A DNA stretch of 37,423 bases from JAAYYM01 sp964483155. GTDB lineage: Bacteria; Bacillota; Clostridia; Lachnospirales; Lachnospiraceae. A model generated the notes under the pieces. The model had not been told where the DNA came from. It searched no databases and saw only the letters and a program-made list of their open reading frames with translations. The position numbers and the translations under genes were made by a program. Positions 6,396 to 13,649 of the stretch are shown in pieces. Each line of letters opens with the position of its first letter. The stretch's first letter is position 1. The stretch spans positions 1 to 37,423 of the forward strand of contig CAZAAC010000026.1 in assembly GCA_964483155.1 (NCBI GenBank), given 5' to 3'.

Positions 6396-7655
6396 TTACC
6401 ATTCCCGATTTCTAGAATTATCTAAACGTCCTTCATTATGACTTAACTTGTTTCGTTCCTCGAATAATATTTCTGCTCTTAACCTATCATTTAATTTCAT
6501 TTTTTCTTGGTTATCCAAAATGCTAGAATCGCAATTAATGTAGTTCTCTAATTCATAAATATTTCTTAATAAAGATCTCTTTTCTCTTTTTATTTCTTCA
6601 ATATGTTCCGAATCACAAACTCCATCATTTAAAACTTTTTCTTCTTCCATTTCTAACATTTCAAATTTATGTTTTAATAATAATAAATTGTTAATTTGAT
6701 TTTCTCTTTCTATCAATATATCATAATCGGTGTCTCCTTTGTATTCTCTTTTATATATTATACGACCGTGATTTTTTTGATTTATTTTTCTATTATTTAA
6801 ATAGTCAATCTGTTTAATCTCTTCAATCATTTTTGCATTAATTACTTTTCCTGCTTCAATTTCTTTATATTGATTTAAAAACCCATTCATATTATACATA
6901 TAAAATGATTTACCAACATTATCTGAAAATTCTTTTTTCAGTTCATATCGCGGGCCTACAGTCTCTTCATGTATAATATTCCACCAATCATTTTTTTTAT
7001 CATCTGTGACAAAAATTATATCTTTACAGTTTTCAGTAGCATATTTTATAATTTGCTTCCAAATAATTAAATCTCCATACATATTATTATCACACATCTC
7101 AGTTTCTTTTTTCTTATCTTCATATCCCGGGGGTATACGATTAATGTATCTTTTTTTTCCATCTTCTTTAATCTGTTCTAGTTCAACCTCCGAAAATGCT
7201 TCTCCAACTCTATTTTCAAAAAGAATAAGTAATTTTTTTAATATTTTATCATCAAACAGTGCAATTCCTTCTAGATTTTTTTCTCTCTCGCTTTCTATCC
7301 AATGATTTAAAAACTCTTTTAGATTATTTAAATCATCATCAGTATCATTGAGATGAAAAGATGTTTTGCAGTGATTATAGAAAACATTAGATTTACTAAT
7401 TACATCCTTGTATTTATGTTCAGTTTCAACTATAACCTTGCACCGATTTTTATAATATTCTTCAACAGTATTAAAAGGCAACCAAATTCTTCCGCTCAAT
7501 TGCGTTAATGCACCCAGCAATCCATTTCTTGTGGCAGCTGTATATCTATATAGATTAAGTAAAATATTTGTATCAAAAACAAAAGTTGCTCGACTCCACA
7601 AGGTTTTTTTTTCATCATTCGATAGTTCTAAATATTCTTTAAAAGTGTTTCGCAT
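6396..7655 (-). CDS. PIN_8-like nuclease with C-terminal coiled coil, island cargo
   Basis: The 419-residue protein carries an N-terminal PIN-like domain of the PIN_8 type at about residues 20-260. FVFDTNILLNLYRY gives D28, NTVEEYYKNR gives E65/E66, MYGDLIIW gives D195 and IIFVTDDKKNDWW gives D218/D219. These are the acidic residues expected to bind metal in a PIN ribonuclease, so it is probably catalytically active. Residues about 300-405 are charged and helical, probably a coiled coil. AAAGGA stands five bases before the ATG. No partner antitoxin gene is adjacent. The gene is very AT-rich and lies downstream of a lysin fragment within a tRNA-bounded island. A role in phage defence or superinfection exclusion is inferred; the sequence shows only a probable nuclease. 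No confident promoter is visible in 7656-7899. Confidence 0.82.
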   Translation of the reverse strand: MRNTFKEYLELSNDEKKTLWSRATFVFDTNILLNLYRYTAATRNGLLGALTQLSGRIWLPFNTVEEYYKNRCKVIVETEHKYKDVISKSNVFYNHCKTSFHLNDTDDDLNNLKEFLNHWIESEREKNLEGIALFDDKILKKLLILFENRVGEAFSEVELEQIKEDGKKRYINRIPPGYEDKKKETEMCDNNMYGDLIIWKQIIKYATENCKDIIFVTDDKKNDWWNIIHEETVGPRYELKKEFSDNVGKSFYMYNMNGFLNQYKEIEAGKVINAKMIEEIKQIDYLNNRKINQKNHGRIIYKREYKGDTDYDILIERENQINNLLLLKHKFEMLEMEEEKVLNDGVCDSEHIEEIKREKRSLLRNIYELENYINCDSSILDNQEKMKLNDRLRAEILFEERNKLSHNEGRLDNSRNREW

Positions 7656-7899
7656 ACGATTCCTTTCTTGTTTCTATAATTAAATTGATTAGTTTCAAAC
7701 AAATAATATATTAACAACTACAATTGAACTATATGTTTTGTATTGCAATAAATATACCATATCAGCAAAGTGTATATATAACAACATTTATTTACAATTA
7801 TATTTCCAATTTTGCACATTATCTGTATTATTACTCCTCATTCTATGTCATACATAATTACCCCATCCAAAAAACTCTTCTTTCTATAATTATGTACAA

Positions 7900-7932
7900 T
7901 TAAAAGAGCCTCGGATTTTCTCCGTGGCTCTT
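7900..7932 (-). terminator. Terminator of the lysin pseudogene
   Basis: AAGAGCC (7904-7910) pairs with GGCTCTT (7926-7932), with an inner GGA/TCC pair around a TTTTC loop. On the minus strand it is followed by TTTTAATT. It begins just past the stop codon at 7935. The remaining 7656-7899 is AT-rich and shows no gene. Confidence 0.75.
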
Positions 7933-7934
7933 CT

Positions 7935-8719
7935 TTATAGTTGTACAATCAATGTGTCAAATCCGGCTGCCTTTAATTCCTCCACCTTTAGCATTGCATT
8001 ACTCTTGTGTCGGTATGCCCCCACTTGTACTCGAAACAATGTTTCGGTGTCTGCATGTAACGAGACTTCATCATCAAATATATCAAATCGTGTGAGATTG
8101 TATTTAAGAATATAGTCTCTAATAAGTGATTCTTCATAGGTAAGTGAAGTCGCATAATGGTATGCTGCACTCTGCAGGGCATGTACTACCTTTTTATAAT
8201 CCGTTTCCCCTATAACCGCCTTCCAGTTAGGTTCAGCCTGATTACCAATCTTTCTGGTGGCAATATACATATTATGATCCATGATGCTTTCTTTCCAAGT
8301 CTCGTACATTCTCCACAAGGTGCTATCTACATTATAATAGGTTCCATCTGCTTTCTGCTCTGTTGCCACTTTTACCTAACTCTTTCCGGTCAGCCATTTA
8401 ACTTGATACCAAATAGGGCATTGGCACTCTGTGCTAGCTCTGACTGACCAAAACCAGATTCTTTAATTGCCTGTGCGACTACCCCCGATGACAACATGAT
8501 CTTGTTTGCAATCCAGTCTCGTCTTGCAACTGCTCCTACAAACTCAATAAACTGCTCGCTGTCCATATTGTGGTTTTCGGTTGTTGCTTCTGCTGTTGGA
8601 GCTACGGTATCTGATATCGCTATTCCATAATAGATCCCTATTCCTGTGGCAATCTCCCTGGCACATTCTTTGCAAAATACTTTATCTTGCATGAGCGTTA
8701 CTTCTGCATGATTGGTCAT
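7935..8719 (-). pseudogene. Truncated, frameshifted phage-type lysin (Amidase_3 fragment, GH73 glucosaminidase, SPOR)
   Basis: Two frames together form one broken gene. The first (8719-8390) opens with GYMTN-type sequence and LMQDKVFCKECAREIATGI, which is the very C-terminal end of an Amidase_3 N-acetylmuramoyl-L-alanine amidase. It continues into a GH73-type glucosaminidase core (FIEFVGAVARRDW, SGVVAQAIKESGFGQSELA, NALFGIKLN) and hits TGA. The second (8369-7935) continues the same domain from VATEQKADGTYYNVDSTLWR to YATSLTYEESLI and ends in a SPOR-like peptidoglycan-binding domain (LFRVQVGAYRHKSNA). At the break a one-base frameshift is followed by an in-frame TAG (GKS-stop-VKVATEQ). The amidase catalytic part is missing because the gene is cut exactly at the right island repeat. 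I judge it non-functional. Confidence 0.85.
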
Positions 8720-8721
8720 AT

Positions 8722-8738
8722 ATCCCCCTCTCGCTACT
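8722..8738 (+). repeat. Right attachment-site copy (17-bp direct repeat)
   Basis: Identical to 6140-6156. Here it is not part of a tRNA. It is followed at once by ATAGGAAAC and a terminator, which would be the original downstream flank of tRNA-Met before insertion. Confidence 0.8.
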
Positions 8739-8743
8739 ATAGG

Positions 8744-8785
8744 AAACCCTGAAAAGTTCAGACTTGAACGATTCAGGGTTTTTCT
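8744..8785 (+). terminator. Terminator downstream of the right repeat
   Basis: AAACCCTGAA (8744-8753) pairs with TTCAGGGTTT (8772-8781), with an inner GTTCA/TGAAC stem, and runs into TTTTTC. It is probably the original terminator of the tRNA-Val/tRNA-Met transcript. Confidence 0.8.
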
Positions 8786-8812
8786 TGACTTATCTTTAAT
8801 TTGTATTAAAAT
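8785..8812 (+). promoter_or_regulatory. Promoter of tRNA-Ala
   Basis: TTGACT (8785-8790) and TAAAAT (8807-8812) are 16 bases apart, nine bases before the tRNA 5' end. It follows directly on the preceding terminator. Confidence 0.55.
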
Positions 8813-8821
8813 GGTCTTTAT

Positions 8822-8894
8822 GGGGATATAGCTCAGCTGGGAGAGCGATACGTTCGCAACGTATAGGTCGCGAGTTCGAGTCTCGTTATCTCCA
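8822..8894 (+). tRNA. tRNA-Ala (anticodon CGC)
   Basis: A 73-nt cloverleaf. Acceptor GGGGATA/TATCTCC contains the G3-T70 wobble pair that is the alanine identity element. Anticodon stem ATACG/CGTAT encloses TTCGCAA, giving CGC (reads GCG). The T arm is GCGAG-TTCGAGT-CTCGT. The discriminator is A and CCA is not encoded. Confidence 0.94.
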
Positions 8895-8895
8895 T

Positions 8896-8924
8896 AAAGA
8901 GCTGTTGCACAGCTCTTTTTTTTT
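8896..8924 (+). terminator. Terminator of tRNA-Ala
   Basis: AAGAGCTGT (8897-8905) pairs perfectly with ACAGCTCTT (8909-8917) around a three-base loop and is followed by a run of T. Confidence 0.9.
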
Positions 8925-8979
8925 CTATTTTTTTGACAATTTCTACAAAAACGTTTTGTTTTACCATAAAAATAGCATC

Positions 8980-9221
8980 GGCGCCCTCAAAAACCAGAAT
9001 GTTTATCACATCAATCACTACACAATAGCGTGTGCTTTATAATCCAAAAAGAGACCGTTTGGCGCCATCGGTACTTAGGTTGTGGCAGTGACCTATCTGT
9101 CACGACCTTATGTACCGCCATGAGCGACAACCGAGTGAGAACGTGTCTCTGTTGGAATATAAGGCACACGCTATCTATATACCCAAAACGTGATAAACAT
9201 CATAAACGTGAAAAGGGCGCC
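8980..9221 (+). ncRNA. Long rod-like structured RNA or hairpin element, possibly 6S RNA
   Basis: About 242 bases fold into one long rod. GGCGCCC (8980-8986) pairs with GGGCGCC (9215-9221). ATGTTTATCAC (8999-9009) pairs perfectly with GTGATAAACAT (9190-9200). ATAGCGTGTGCTTTATAATCC, 9025-9045, pairs with 9154-9174 in 21 positions with one wobble and one mismatch. AGAGAC (9050-9055) pairs with GTCTCT (9145-9150). An apical hairpin is closed by CGGTAC (9069-9074) and GTACCG (9112-9117). The internal loop near 9056-9068/9118-9144 sits where a 6S RNA would have its central bubble. The strand is uncertain because both strands fold. The plus strand has TTGACA at 8933-8938 but no clear -10, and ends before a TTTTTT run. 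It could also be a miniature inverted-repeat element. No protein gene is credible in 8925-9243. Confidence 0.55.
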
Positions 9222-9243
9222 TCACAATTTTTTGTTAAATAAT

Positions 9244-11013
9244 TTACATCCTATCAGGCGCTTGAAAACCCAGCAGATCAATACATGTTTCCAAGATATC
9301 CTTGGTTAACATAATTAATGCTATCCAGCCTTCCTGCTTCTCTTTATCTGCCTCTGTCAATATCTTTGTTTCATGATAAAAACGATTAAATTCATTGGCT
9401 AATTCATAAACAAAAGCACATATCTTATGTGGTGCGATTTCCTCAAATGCATTTCCTATTACTTCACTAAATTGTGCAAGTGATAACATAAGCGTTTTCT
9501 CACTACTGCTTGACGGCTTTCTAATTGCCATATCTGTCCTTGCATCAGCTGTCCTATCCATATATTTATACAGGATAGATTTAATTCGAACTATTGTATA
9601 TAGTACATAAGGTCCTGTATTTCCTTCGAAGGATGTAAATTTTTCAATATCAAATATATAATCCTTTGTTGCCTGATTCGACAAATCTCCATATTTCACA
9701 GCAGCCAAGGCGACTATCTTTGCCGTTTCTCTCGCTTCCTGCTCCTCTACTTCATGATTCTCAGTTATCTTTTTATACATTTCTTCATTGATATCTTTAA
9801 TCAGATTCTCTAAACGCATGACACCGCCCTCGCGCGTCTTAAAGGGTTTACCATCCCTGCCATTCATTGTCCCAAATCCGATAAAATCCAGTTTAACTTC
9901 CTTTCCAATAATGCCTACCTTTTTTGCACAACGAAATACCTGCACAAAATGCATTTCCTGACGTTTATCTACAACATAAATAATTGCATCTGGATTGATG
10001 TCCTGCTTCCGTTCCACAAGCGTTGCGAGGTCTGTAGTCGTATATAAAGATGCACCATCAGACTTTAATATCATGCACGGAGGAACTTCCTTTGTATCGC
10101 TCTCCTCTTTCACATCAACTACAAGCGCCCCTTCACTTTCATACGCGAAACCATCTTTCTTCAGTGCATTTACCATATCTGGAATATATTTTTGTACATC
10201 TGCTTCACCCTTCCATAAATCAAATGAAACCGCCAGATTGGAATAGTTCTTCTTAAGGTCTTCTATTGATACTTTCATAATATGATTCCAAAGAGCCATA
10301 TATCCTCTGTTACCGCTCTGCAACAAGAAAGTGGCCTTCATTGCTTCTTCTTTATATGCTTCATCTTCCTTCGATCTTGCACTTGCTGTTGGATATATTT
10401 CCTCAAGTTCCATAATCGTAAACGGTGCTTCTTTTGGATAATCACCCATATAACTGTCATCAAAATAAAGCAGATTTGGTTGCCTCTCCTTTAACTCAGT
10501 AATGATCAATCCCATCTGCAAACCCCAGTCACCAAGATGAATATCTCCTATCATTCGATGTCCAATAAAATGACCGATTCGCTTTATGCTTTCTCCAATA
10601 ATTGCAGAACGGAGATGTCCAACATGAAGTGGTTTTGCGACATTTGGTCCGCCATAATCGACCATAATAGTCAATGGATTTTCTGTAATTGCTAATCCAT
10701 ACTTTTCATCTGTATGCATTCTTTGTAAATAATCTGATAAATAACTCTCTGCTAATTTCAAATTTAAAAATCCTGGACTGACTGCGCTCACTTCTTCAAA
10801 GATCAAATTGTCTGCCAACGCATTTGCGACATCACTTGCAATCATGATTGGAGCCTTCTTATATTCTCTGCCTGCGCTCATTGCGCCATTACATTGAAAC
10901 TCACATAAGTCAGGTCTGTTCGATATAGTTACTCTACCATACTTTTCACTATAACCTGCCTCTACGAAAGCTGTTTGCAGTTCTTCTGATAATAAATCCA
11001 GTAGTTTCTTCAT
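9244..11013 (-). CDS. argS: Arginyl-tRNA synthetase
   Basis: The 589-residue class I synthetase attaches arginine to tRNA-Arg. Its HIGH motif reads PNVAKPLHVGHLRSAIIGES (HVGH at 130-133). The catalytic-domain segment GFGTMNGRDGKPFKTREGGV is present, as are DIHLGDWGLQMG, DLATLVERKQ and YVVDKRQEMHF. The C-terminal DALR anticodon-binding domain contains NTGPYVLYTIVRIKSI and ends in LLGFQAPDRM. The length is normal. The start codon overlaps a tiny frame, ATG-AAG-GAA-TGA, whose GAAGGA lies just before the true ATG; AGGGG lies about ten bases upstream. It has its own promoter at 11081-11109. Confidence 0.96.
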   Translation of the reverse strand: MKKLLDLLSEELQTAFVEAGYSEKYGRVTISNRPDLCEFQCNGAMSAGREYKKAPIMIASDVANALADNLIFEEVSAVSPGFLNLKLAESYLSDYLQRMHTDEKYGLAITENPLTIMVDYGGPNVAKPLHVGHLRSAIIGESIKRIGHFIGHRMIGDIHLGDWGLQMGLIITELKERQPNLLYFDDSYMGDYPKEAPFTIMELEEIYPTASARSKEDEAYKEEAMKATFLLQSGNRGYMALWNHIMKVSIEDLKKNYSNLAVSFDLWKGEADVQKYIPDMVNALKKDGFAYESEGALVVDVKEESDTKEVPPCMILKSDGASLYTTTDLATLVERKQDINPDAIIYVVDKRQEMHFVQVFRCAKKVGIIGKEVKLDFIGFGTMNGRDGKPFKTREGGVMRLENLIKDINEEMYKKITENHEVEEQEARETAKIVALAAVKYGDLSNQATKDYIFDIEKFTSFEGNTGPYVLYTIVRIKSILYKYMDRTADARTDMAIRKPSSSSEKTLMLSLAQFSEVIGNAFEEIAPHKICAFVYELANEFNRFYHETKILTEADKEKQEGWIALIMLTKDILETCIDLLGFQAPDRM

Positions 11014-11080
11014 TCCTTCATTTCCCCTATCTCAGTTGCGCAACTTCGCAACACATTTCCACAGATATTTGTGCCTTACT

Positions 11081-11109
11081 AGTATAATATAACCTCACTG
11101 CCTTTTCAA
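11081..11109 (-). promoter_or_regulatory. Promoter of argS
   Basis: On the minus strand TTGAAA (11104-11109) and TATACT (11081-11086) are 17 bases apart. It starts nine bases after the alsD stop, so argS does not need read-through. I see no T-box in the 68-base leader. Confidence 0.65.
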
Positions 11110-11117
11110 TATAGGAA

Positions 11118-11939
11118 TTACTTTCCTTCCACCGCATTTGTCTTTTTAGACATATCTGTAGCAAGTTCCAGGTCTGCAAATTCTTCATCATTTGGTAATA
11201 TCATCTGATAATCCGTAATCAGATCCATGGCTCCACTCCCAGACTTTAATGCCACGTCTAAGACATGTCCCCCTTTTGTTTTATCCTCTGAGATAAAATG
11301 AATATGCCACCCCGGCAAATTTATCCCCTCAACATAATCTGGGCAATACAAAGCGACCAATGTTCCTGGCTGTTCTTCATAGATATACTCTTGCTGTTCT
11401 TCTGCAATTTCGCTGAGTGGTCGGTATGGTTTCTCCTGTTTCGGTACGCTCCTCACATGTATCATAGAAAAGTCACCACTTATTTTTGTCATATAAAAAA
11501 CGTTATCATTTCCTACTTCTTTTTCCATTGTAGTCATGAGTACATCCTTCAGTTGCTGTATATCTGAAATTCCTGCAAGATCAGGTAAAGAAATCTCCTC
11601 TGTGAAATATTCGACACAAGCAAATGGAGTTGACATGCTATCAGACGCTACCTCCACCGTGCCATCAGACTTTGCCTGGTATACGACACCATCCAAAACA
11701 ATCATCTCTCCATCTAAAGTGCCAAAAGTACCAATTCCTGTATCTCCATCTTTTAGCAACTCGTCTATGCTAATTACACCATCATAATATCCTTGCATTA
11801 ATGCATTTAATGTAGATACCTGATAAAGAACAGCACTATTTTCTGCTGTCGCAGGCATCTCACCCGCCTTGGTTCCACAGCCTCCCAAAATTGCTCCAGC
11901 GGTTATTAAAATCAGTAGACAACGTAACATTTTTTTCAT
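11118..11939 (-). CDS. alsD: Acetolactate decarboxylase, predicted lipoprotein
   Basis: The 273-residue protein is an alpha-acetolactate decarboxylase (BudA/AlsD), which turns 2-acetolactate into acetoin. Family motifs are VLYQVSTLNALMQGYYDG, IGTFGTLDGEMIVLDG, GDFSMIHVRSVP and the zinc-binding GWHIHFISEDKTKGGH (H212, H214, H225). Residues 1-21 are a lipoprotein signal peptide with lipobox LGGC (C21), so the enzyme is probably tethered outside the membrane. Secreted forms are known in some Gram-positives, while the usual form is cytoplasmic. No acetolactate synthase gene is next to it. It is divergent from an AraC-type regulator, its likely controller. Confidence 0.9.
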   Translation of the reverse strand: MKKMLRCLLILITAGAILGGCGTKAGEMPATAENSAVLYQVSTLNALMQGYYDGVISIDELLKDGDTGIGTFGTLDGEMIVLDGVVYQAKSDGTVEVASDSMSTPFACVEYFTEEISLPDLAGISDIQQLKDVLMTTMEKEVGNDNVFYMTKISGDFSMIHVRSVPKQEKPYRPLSEIAEEQQEYIYEEQPGTLVALYCPDYVEGINLPGWHIHFISEDKTKGGHVLDVALKSGSGAMDLITDYQMILPNDEEFADLELATDMSKKTNAVEGK

Positions 11940-11974
11940 ACAAGTACCTTCCTTATTTTATTAATCTGTAGATA

Positions 11975-12003
11975 ATGATAACATTACGCTTTCTAAAAGT
12001 CTA
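11975..12003 (-). promoter_or_regulatory. Promoter of alsD
   Basis: On the minus strand TAGACT (11998-12003) and TATCAT (11975-11980) are 17 bases apart, 35 bases upstream of the alsD start. It lies in the divergent region shared with the araC-type gene. Confidence 0.5.
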
Positions 12004-12061
12004 CTAATCTTCTTGACTTATCATACTTTCTTCAATTTGCAATCAATTCAACAATATTCGC

Positions 12062-12090
12062 TTGAACTATTGCATTTTGTGCTATATGAT
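12062..12090 (+). promoter_or_regulatory. Promoter of the AraC-type regulator gene
   Basis: TTGAAC (12062-12067) and TATGAT (12085-12090) are 17 bases apart, about 70 bases before the start codon. Confidence 0.5.
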
Positions 12091-12110
12091 GATCTAATAA
12101 CAAAGTCATA

Positions 12111-12130
12111 AATACAACATAATACAACAT
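12111..12130 (+). repeat. Tandem 10-bp repeat, possible regulator binding site
   Basis: AATACAACAT occurs twice head to tail (12111-12120, 12121-12130) and is flanked on both sides by partial copies (ATAA upstream, AAATACA downstream). The 10-base period puts the units on the same face of the helix. It lies between the araC-type promoter and its start codon, so binding there could repress the regulator's own gene. This role is an inference. Confidence 0.45.
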
Positions 12131-12160
12131 AAATACAGTTACTATATTAGAGGGACTCCT

Positions 12161-13042
12161 ATGCAAAAATCAGGATATTTATATCAGAACTTCAGACTGT
12201 TTCATATTCGGGATAAGAAAAGGTGTGAATTTGACTATCACTACCATGATTTTAATAAAATCATCATATTTTTATCTGGAAATGTCACTTACTTGATTGA
12301 GGGCAAGACTTACTATTTAAAACCCTGGGATATTTTGCTTGTTAATCACCATGCTATACATAAACCAATTATTGATCCGAATACCTATTATGAGCGCATC
12401 GTTATTTGGATTGATGAAGCATATATGCAATCTGTTAGCCACCTGCATAATGACATGATTCCCATTAATAATATCGTAACAAATATGCATGATGATACGG
12501 ATATTACTGCCTGCTTCAAGAAAGCCTCTGAGAGAAGCTTCAATCTGATTCGTTTAGATACCACACTAATCGAACGTGTCAGATATACCATCTGTAATCT
12601 GGAAAATGCACTTAAGCCTGAAAGTGACAATTATTATGGTATTACTCTCTTGCGCAAATTATTATTTTTGGAATTTATGGTTTACATAAATCAAGTTTTT
12701 CTTGGCAAGCAGTATGGAAGAGATTCGATTACTCTAAAGTATGATGCACGAATTGAAGGAGTCTTAAAATTTATTAATGATAATCTCAGCTGTGAACTTA
12801 CTGTTGATTATATTGCCGAGAAATTTTTTCTTAGCAAATATCATCTTATGCACAAGTTTAAAGAAGAAACAGGTTATACCCTGCACCATTACATTCTACA
12901 AAAACGTCTGCTTCTCGCAAAGGAATATATGGCACAGGGTATGCCCGTCACAAAAGCCGCCTTTGCAAGCGGCTTTACAGATTATTCTACCTATCATCGC
13001 GCCATGAAGCGTATCTTTCCTGAGCCTAAAGAGGACTCTTAA
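12161..13042 (+). CDS. AraC-family transcriptional regulator with cupin sensor domain
   Basis: The 293-residue protein has an N-terminal cupin-like sensor (about 10-110: FDYHYHDFNKIIIFLSGNVT, KPWDILLVNHHAIHKP) and a C-terminal AraC DNA-binding domain of two helix-turn-helix units. INDNLSCELTVDYIAEKFFL and SKYHLMHKFKEETGYTLHHY form the first, and QKRLLLAKEYMAQGMPVTKA with ASGFTDYSTYHRAMKRIFPE the second. AraC regulators of this shape respond to small ligands and usually act on neighbours. GAGGG precedes the ATG. It is divergent from alsD, which suggests control of acetoin production. Its 3' end overlaps the convergent queH gene by 17 bases. Confidence 0.9.
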   Translation: MQKSGYLYQNFRLFHIRDKKRCEFDYHYHDFNKIIIFLSGNVTYLIEGKTYYLKPWDILLVNHHAIHKPIIDPNTYYERIVIWIDEAYMQSVSHLHNDMIPINNIVTNMHDDTDITACFKKASERSFNLIRLDTTLIERVRYTICNLENALKPESDNYYGITLLRKLLFLEFMVYINQVFLGKQYGRDSITLKYDARIEGVLKFINDNLSCELTVDYIAEKFFLSKYHLMHKFKEETGYTLHHYILQKRLLLAKEYMAQGMPVTKAAFASGFTDYSTYHRAMKRIFPEPKEDS

Positions 13043-13628
13043 GAAGACATCCACAGTATGTCTGCCGATACAGATTATACTTCTTCGATAATGCAATTGA
13101 TTTTAAATACCCTTCCTTTTTCTTGAAATCTGAAGGTAAATGTGCAATTCCATACTTTTGACCATAATAGTCACCGATTTCATTTAATATTGTTGCATTT
13201 TTATGTGGACTAATTGAAAGTGTTGATGCAAAATAATCAAATCCACCCTCTTTCGCGCGCTTTGCTGTTTCCCCCAGACGCAACTCGTAACATTTGTGGC
13301 AGCGCACCCCGCCCTCTGGCGCCGATGCAAGATCTTTTGCTATTTCCAGAAATCTCTCCTGGTCATATTCACCTTCCACAAATTTAACAATTCCATAGGC
13401 TTCTTCCAATAATCGAACTTGCTCGGTGAGACGTTTTTCATATTCTTCTTTTGGCATAATATTAGGGTTATAATAAAAAAGTGTAATCTCAAAATACTGT
13501 GACAAATAAAAAAGAACATAACTGCTGCAAGGTGCACAACAGCTATGCAAATATAAGCTGGGTCGTATTTTTTTTATTTCCAGCTTACTGATTAATGCAT
13601 CTAATTCTCTCTGATAATTTCTATCCAT
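13026..13628 (-). CDS. queH: Epoxyqueuosine reductase QueH
   Basis: The 200-residue protein is of the QueH (former DUF208) family, which reduces epoxyqueuosine to queuosine in tRNA and is unrelated in sequence to QueG. Conserved cysteines for metal and cluster binding are visible: HSCCAPCSS (C30, C31, C34), GVRCHKCYELR (C110, C113) and TYCGCLLK (C192, C194). The motifs YYNPNIMPKEEY and ASTLSISPHKN are also typical. GAGG precedes the ATG. The gap to the upstream GGDEF/EAL gene is 21 bases, so it is probably cotranscribed with it. The 3' ends of queH and the araC-type gene overlap by 17 bases. Confidence 0.93.
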   Translation of the reverse strand: MDRNYQRELDALISKLEIKKIRPSLYLHSCCAPCSSYVLFYLSQYFEITLFYYNPNIMPKEEYEKRLTEQVRLLEEAYGIVKFVEGEYDQERFLEIAKDLASAPEGGVRCHKCYELRLGETAKRAKEGGFDYFASTLSISPHKNATILNEIGDYYGQKYGIAHLPSDFKKKEGYLKSIALSKKYNLYRQTYCGCLLKSPL

Positions 13629-13649
13629 CTTAAAACCTCATAATAATAC

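Larger units (their letters stand above)
6140..8738. mobile_element. Degenerate prophage remnant/small island integrated in tRNA-Met
   Basis: A 17-bp direct repeat flanks this 2.6-kb segment. The left copy is the 3' end of tRNA-Met, and the right copy is isolated just before a second terminator. Contents from left to right are a terminator, four short direct repeats, a minus-strand PIN-nuclease gene, and a minus-strand broken phage-type lysin. There is no integrase, excisionase or structural gene, so it cannot move by itself. Integration into the 3' end of a tRNA gene with restoration of the gene is the classic tyrosine-integrase signature. The lysin, cargo gene, attachment-site order is that of the late end of Firmicute prophages. 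The PIN gene is visibly richer in A and T than the flanking genes. Confidence 0.75.

Noticed and set aside
6396..8369. Two-gene toxin-antitoxin system (PIN gene and adjacent 144-codon frame)
   Set aside because: The 144-codon frame is the C-terminal half of a broken glucosaminidase with a SPOR domain, not an antitoxin.
8833..9018. 61-codon minus-strand open frame
   Set aside because: It is antisense to tRNA-Ala and its terminator; the peptide has no family likeness.
9030..9242. 70-codon plus-strand open frame
   Set aside because: It lies within the rod-like structured region, has no ribosome binding site, and its peptide looks like translated RNA.
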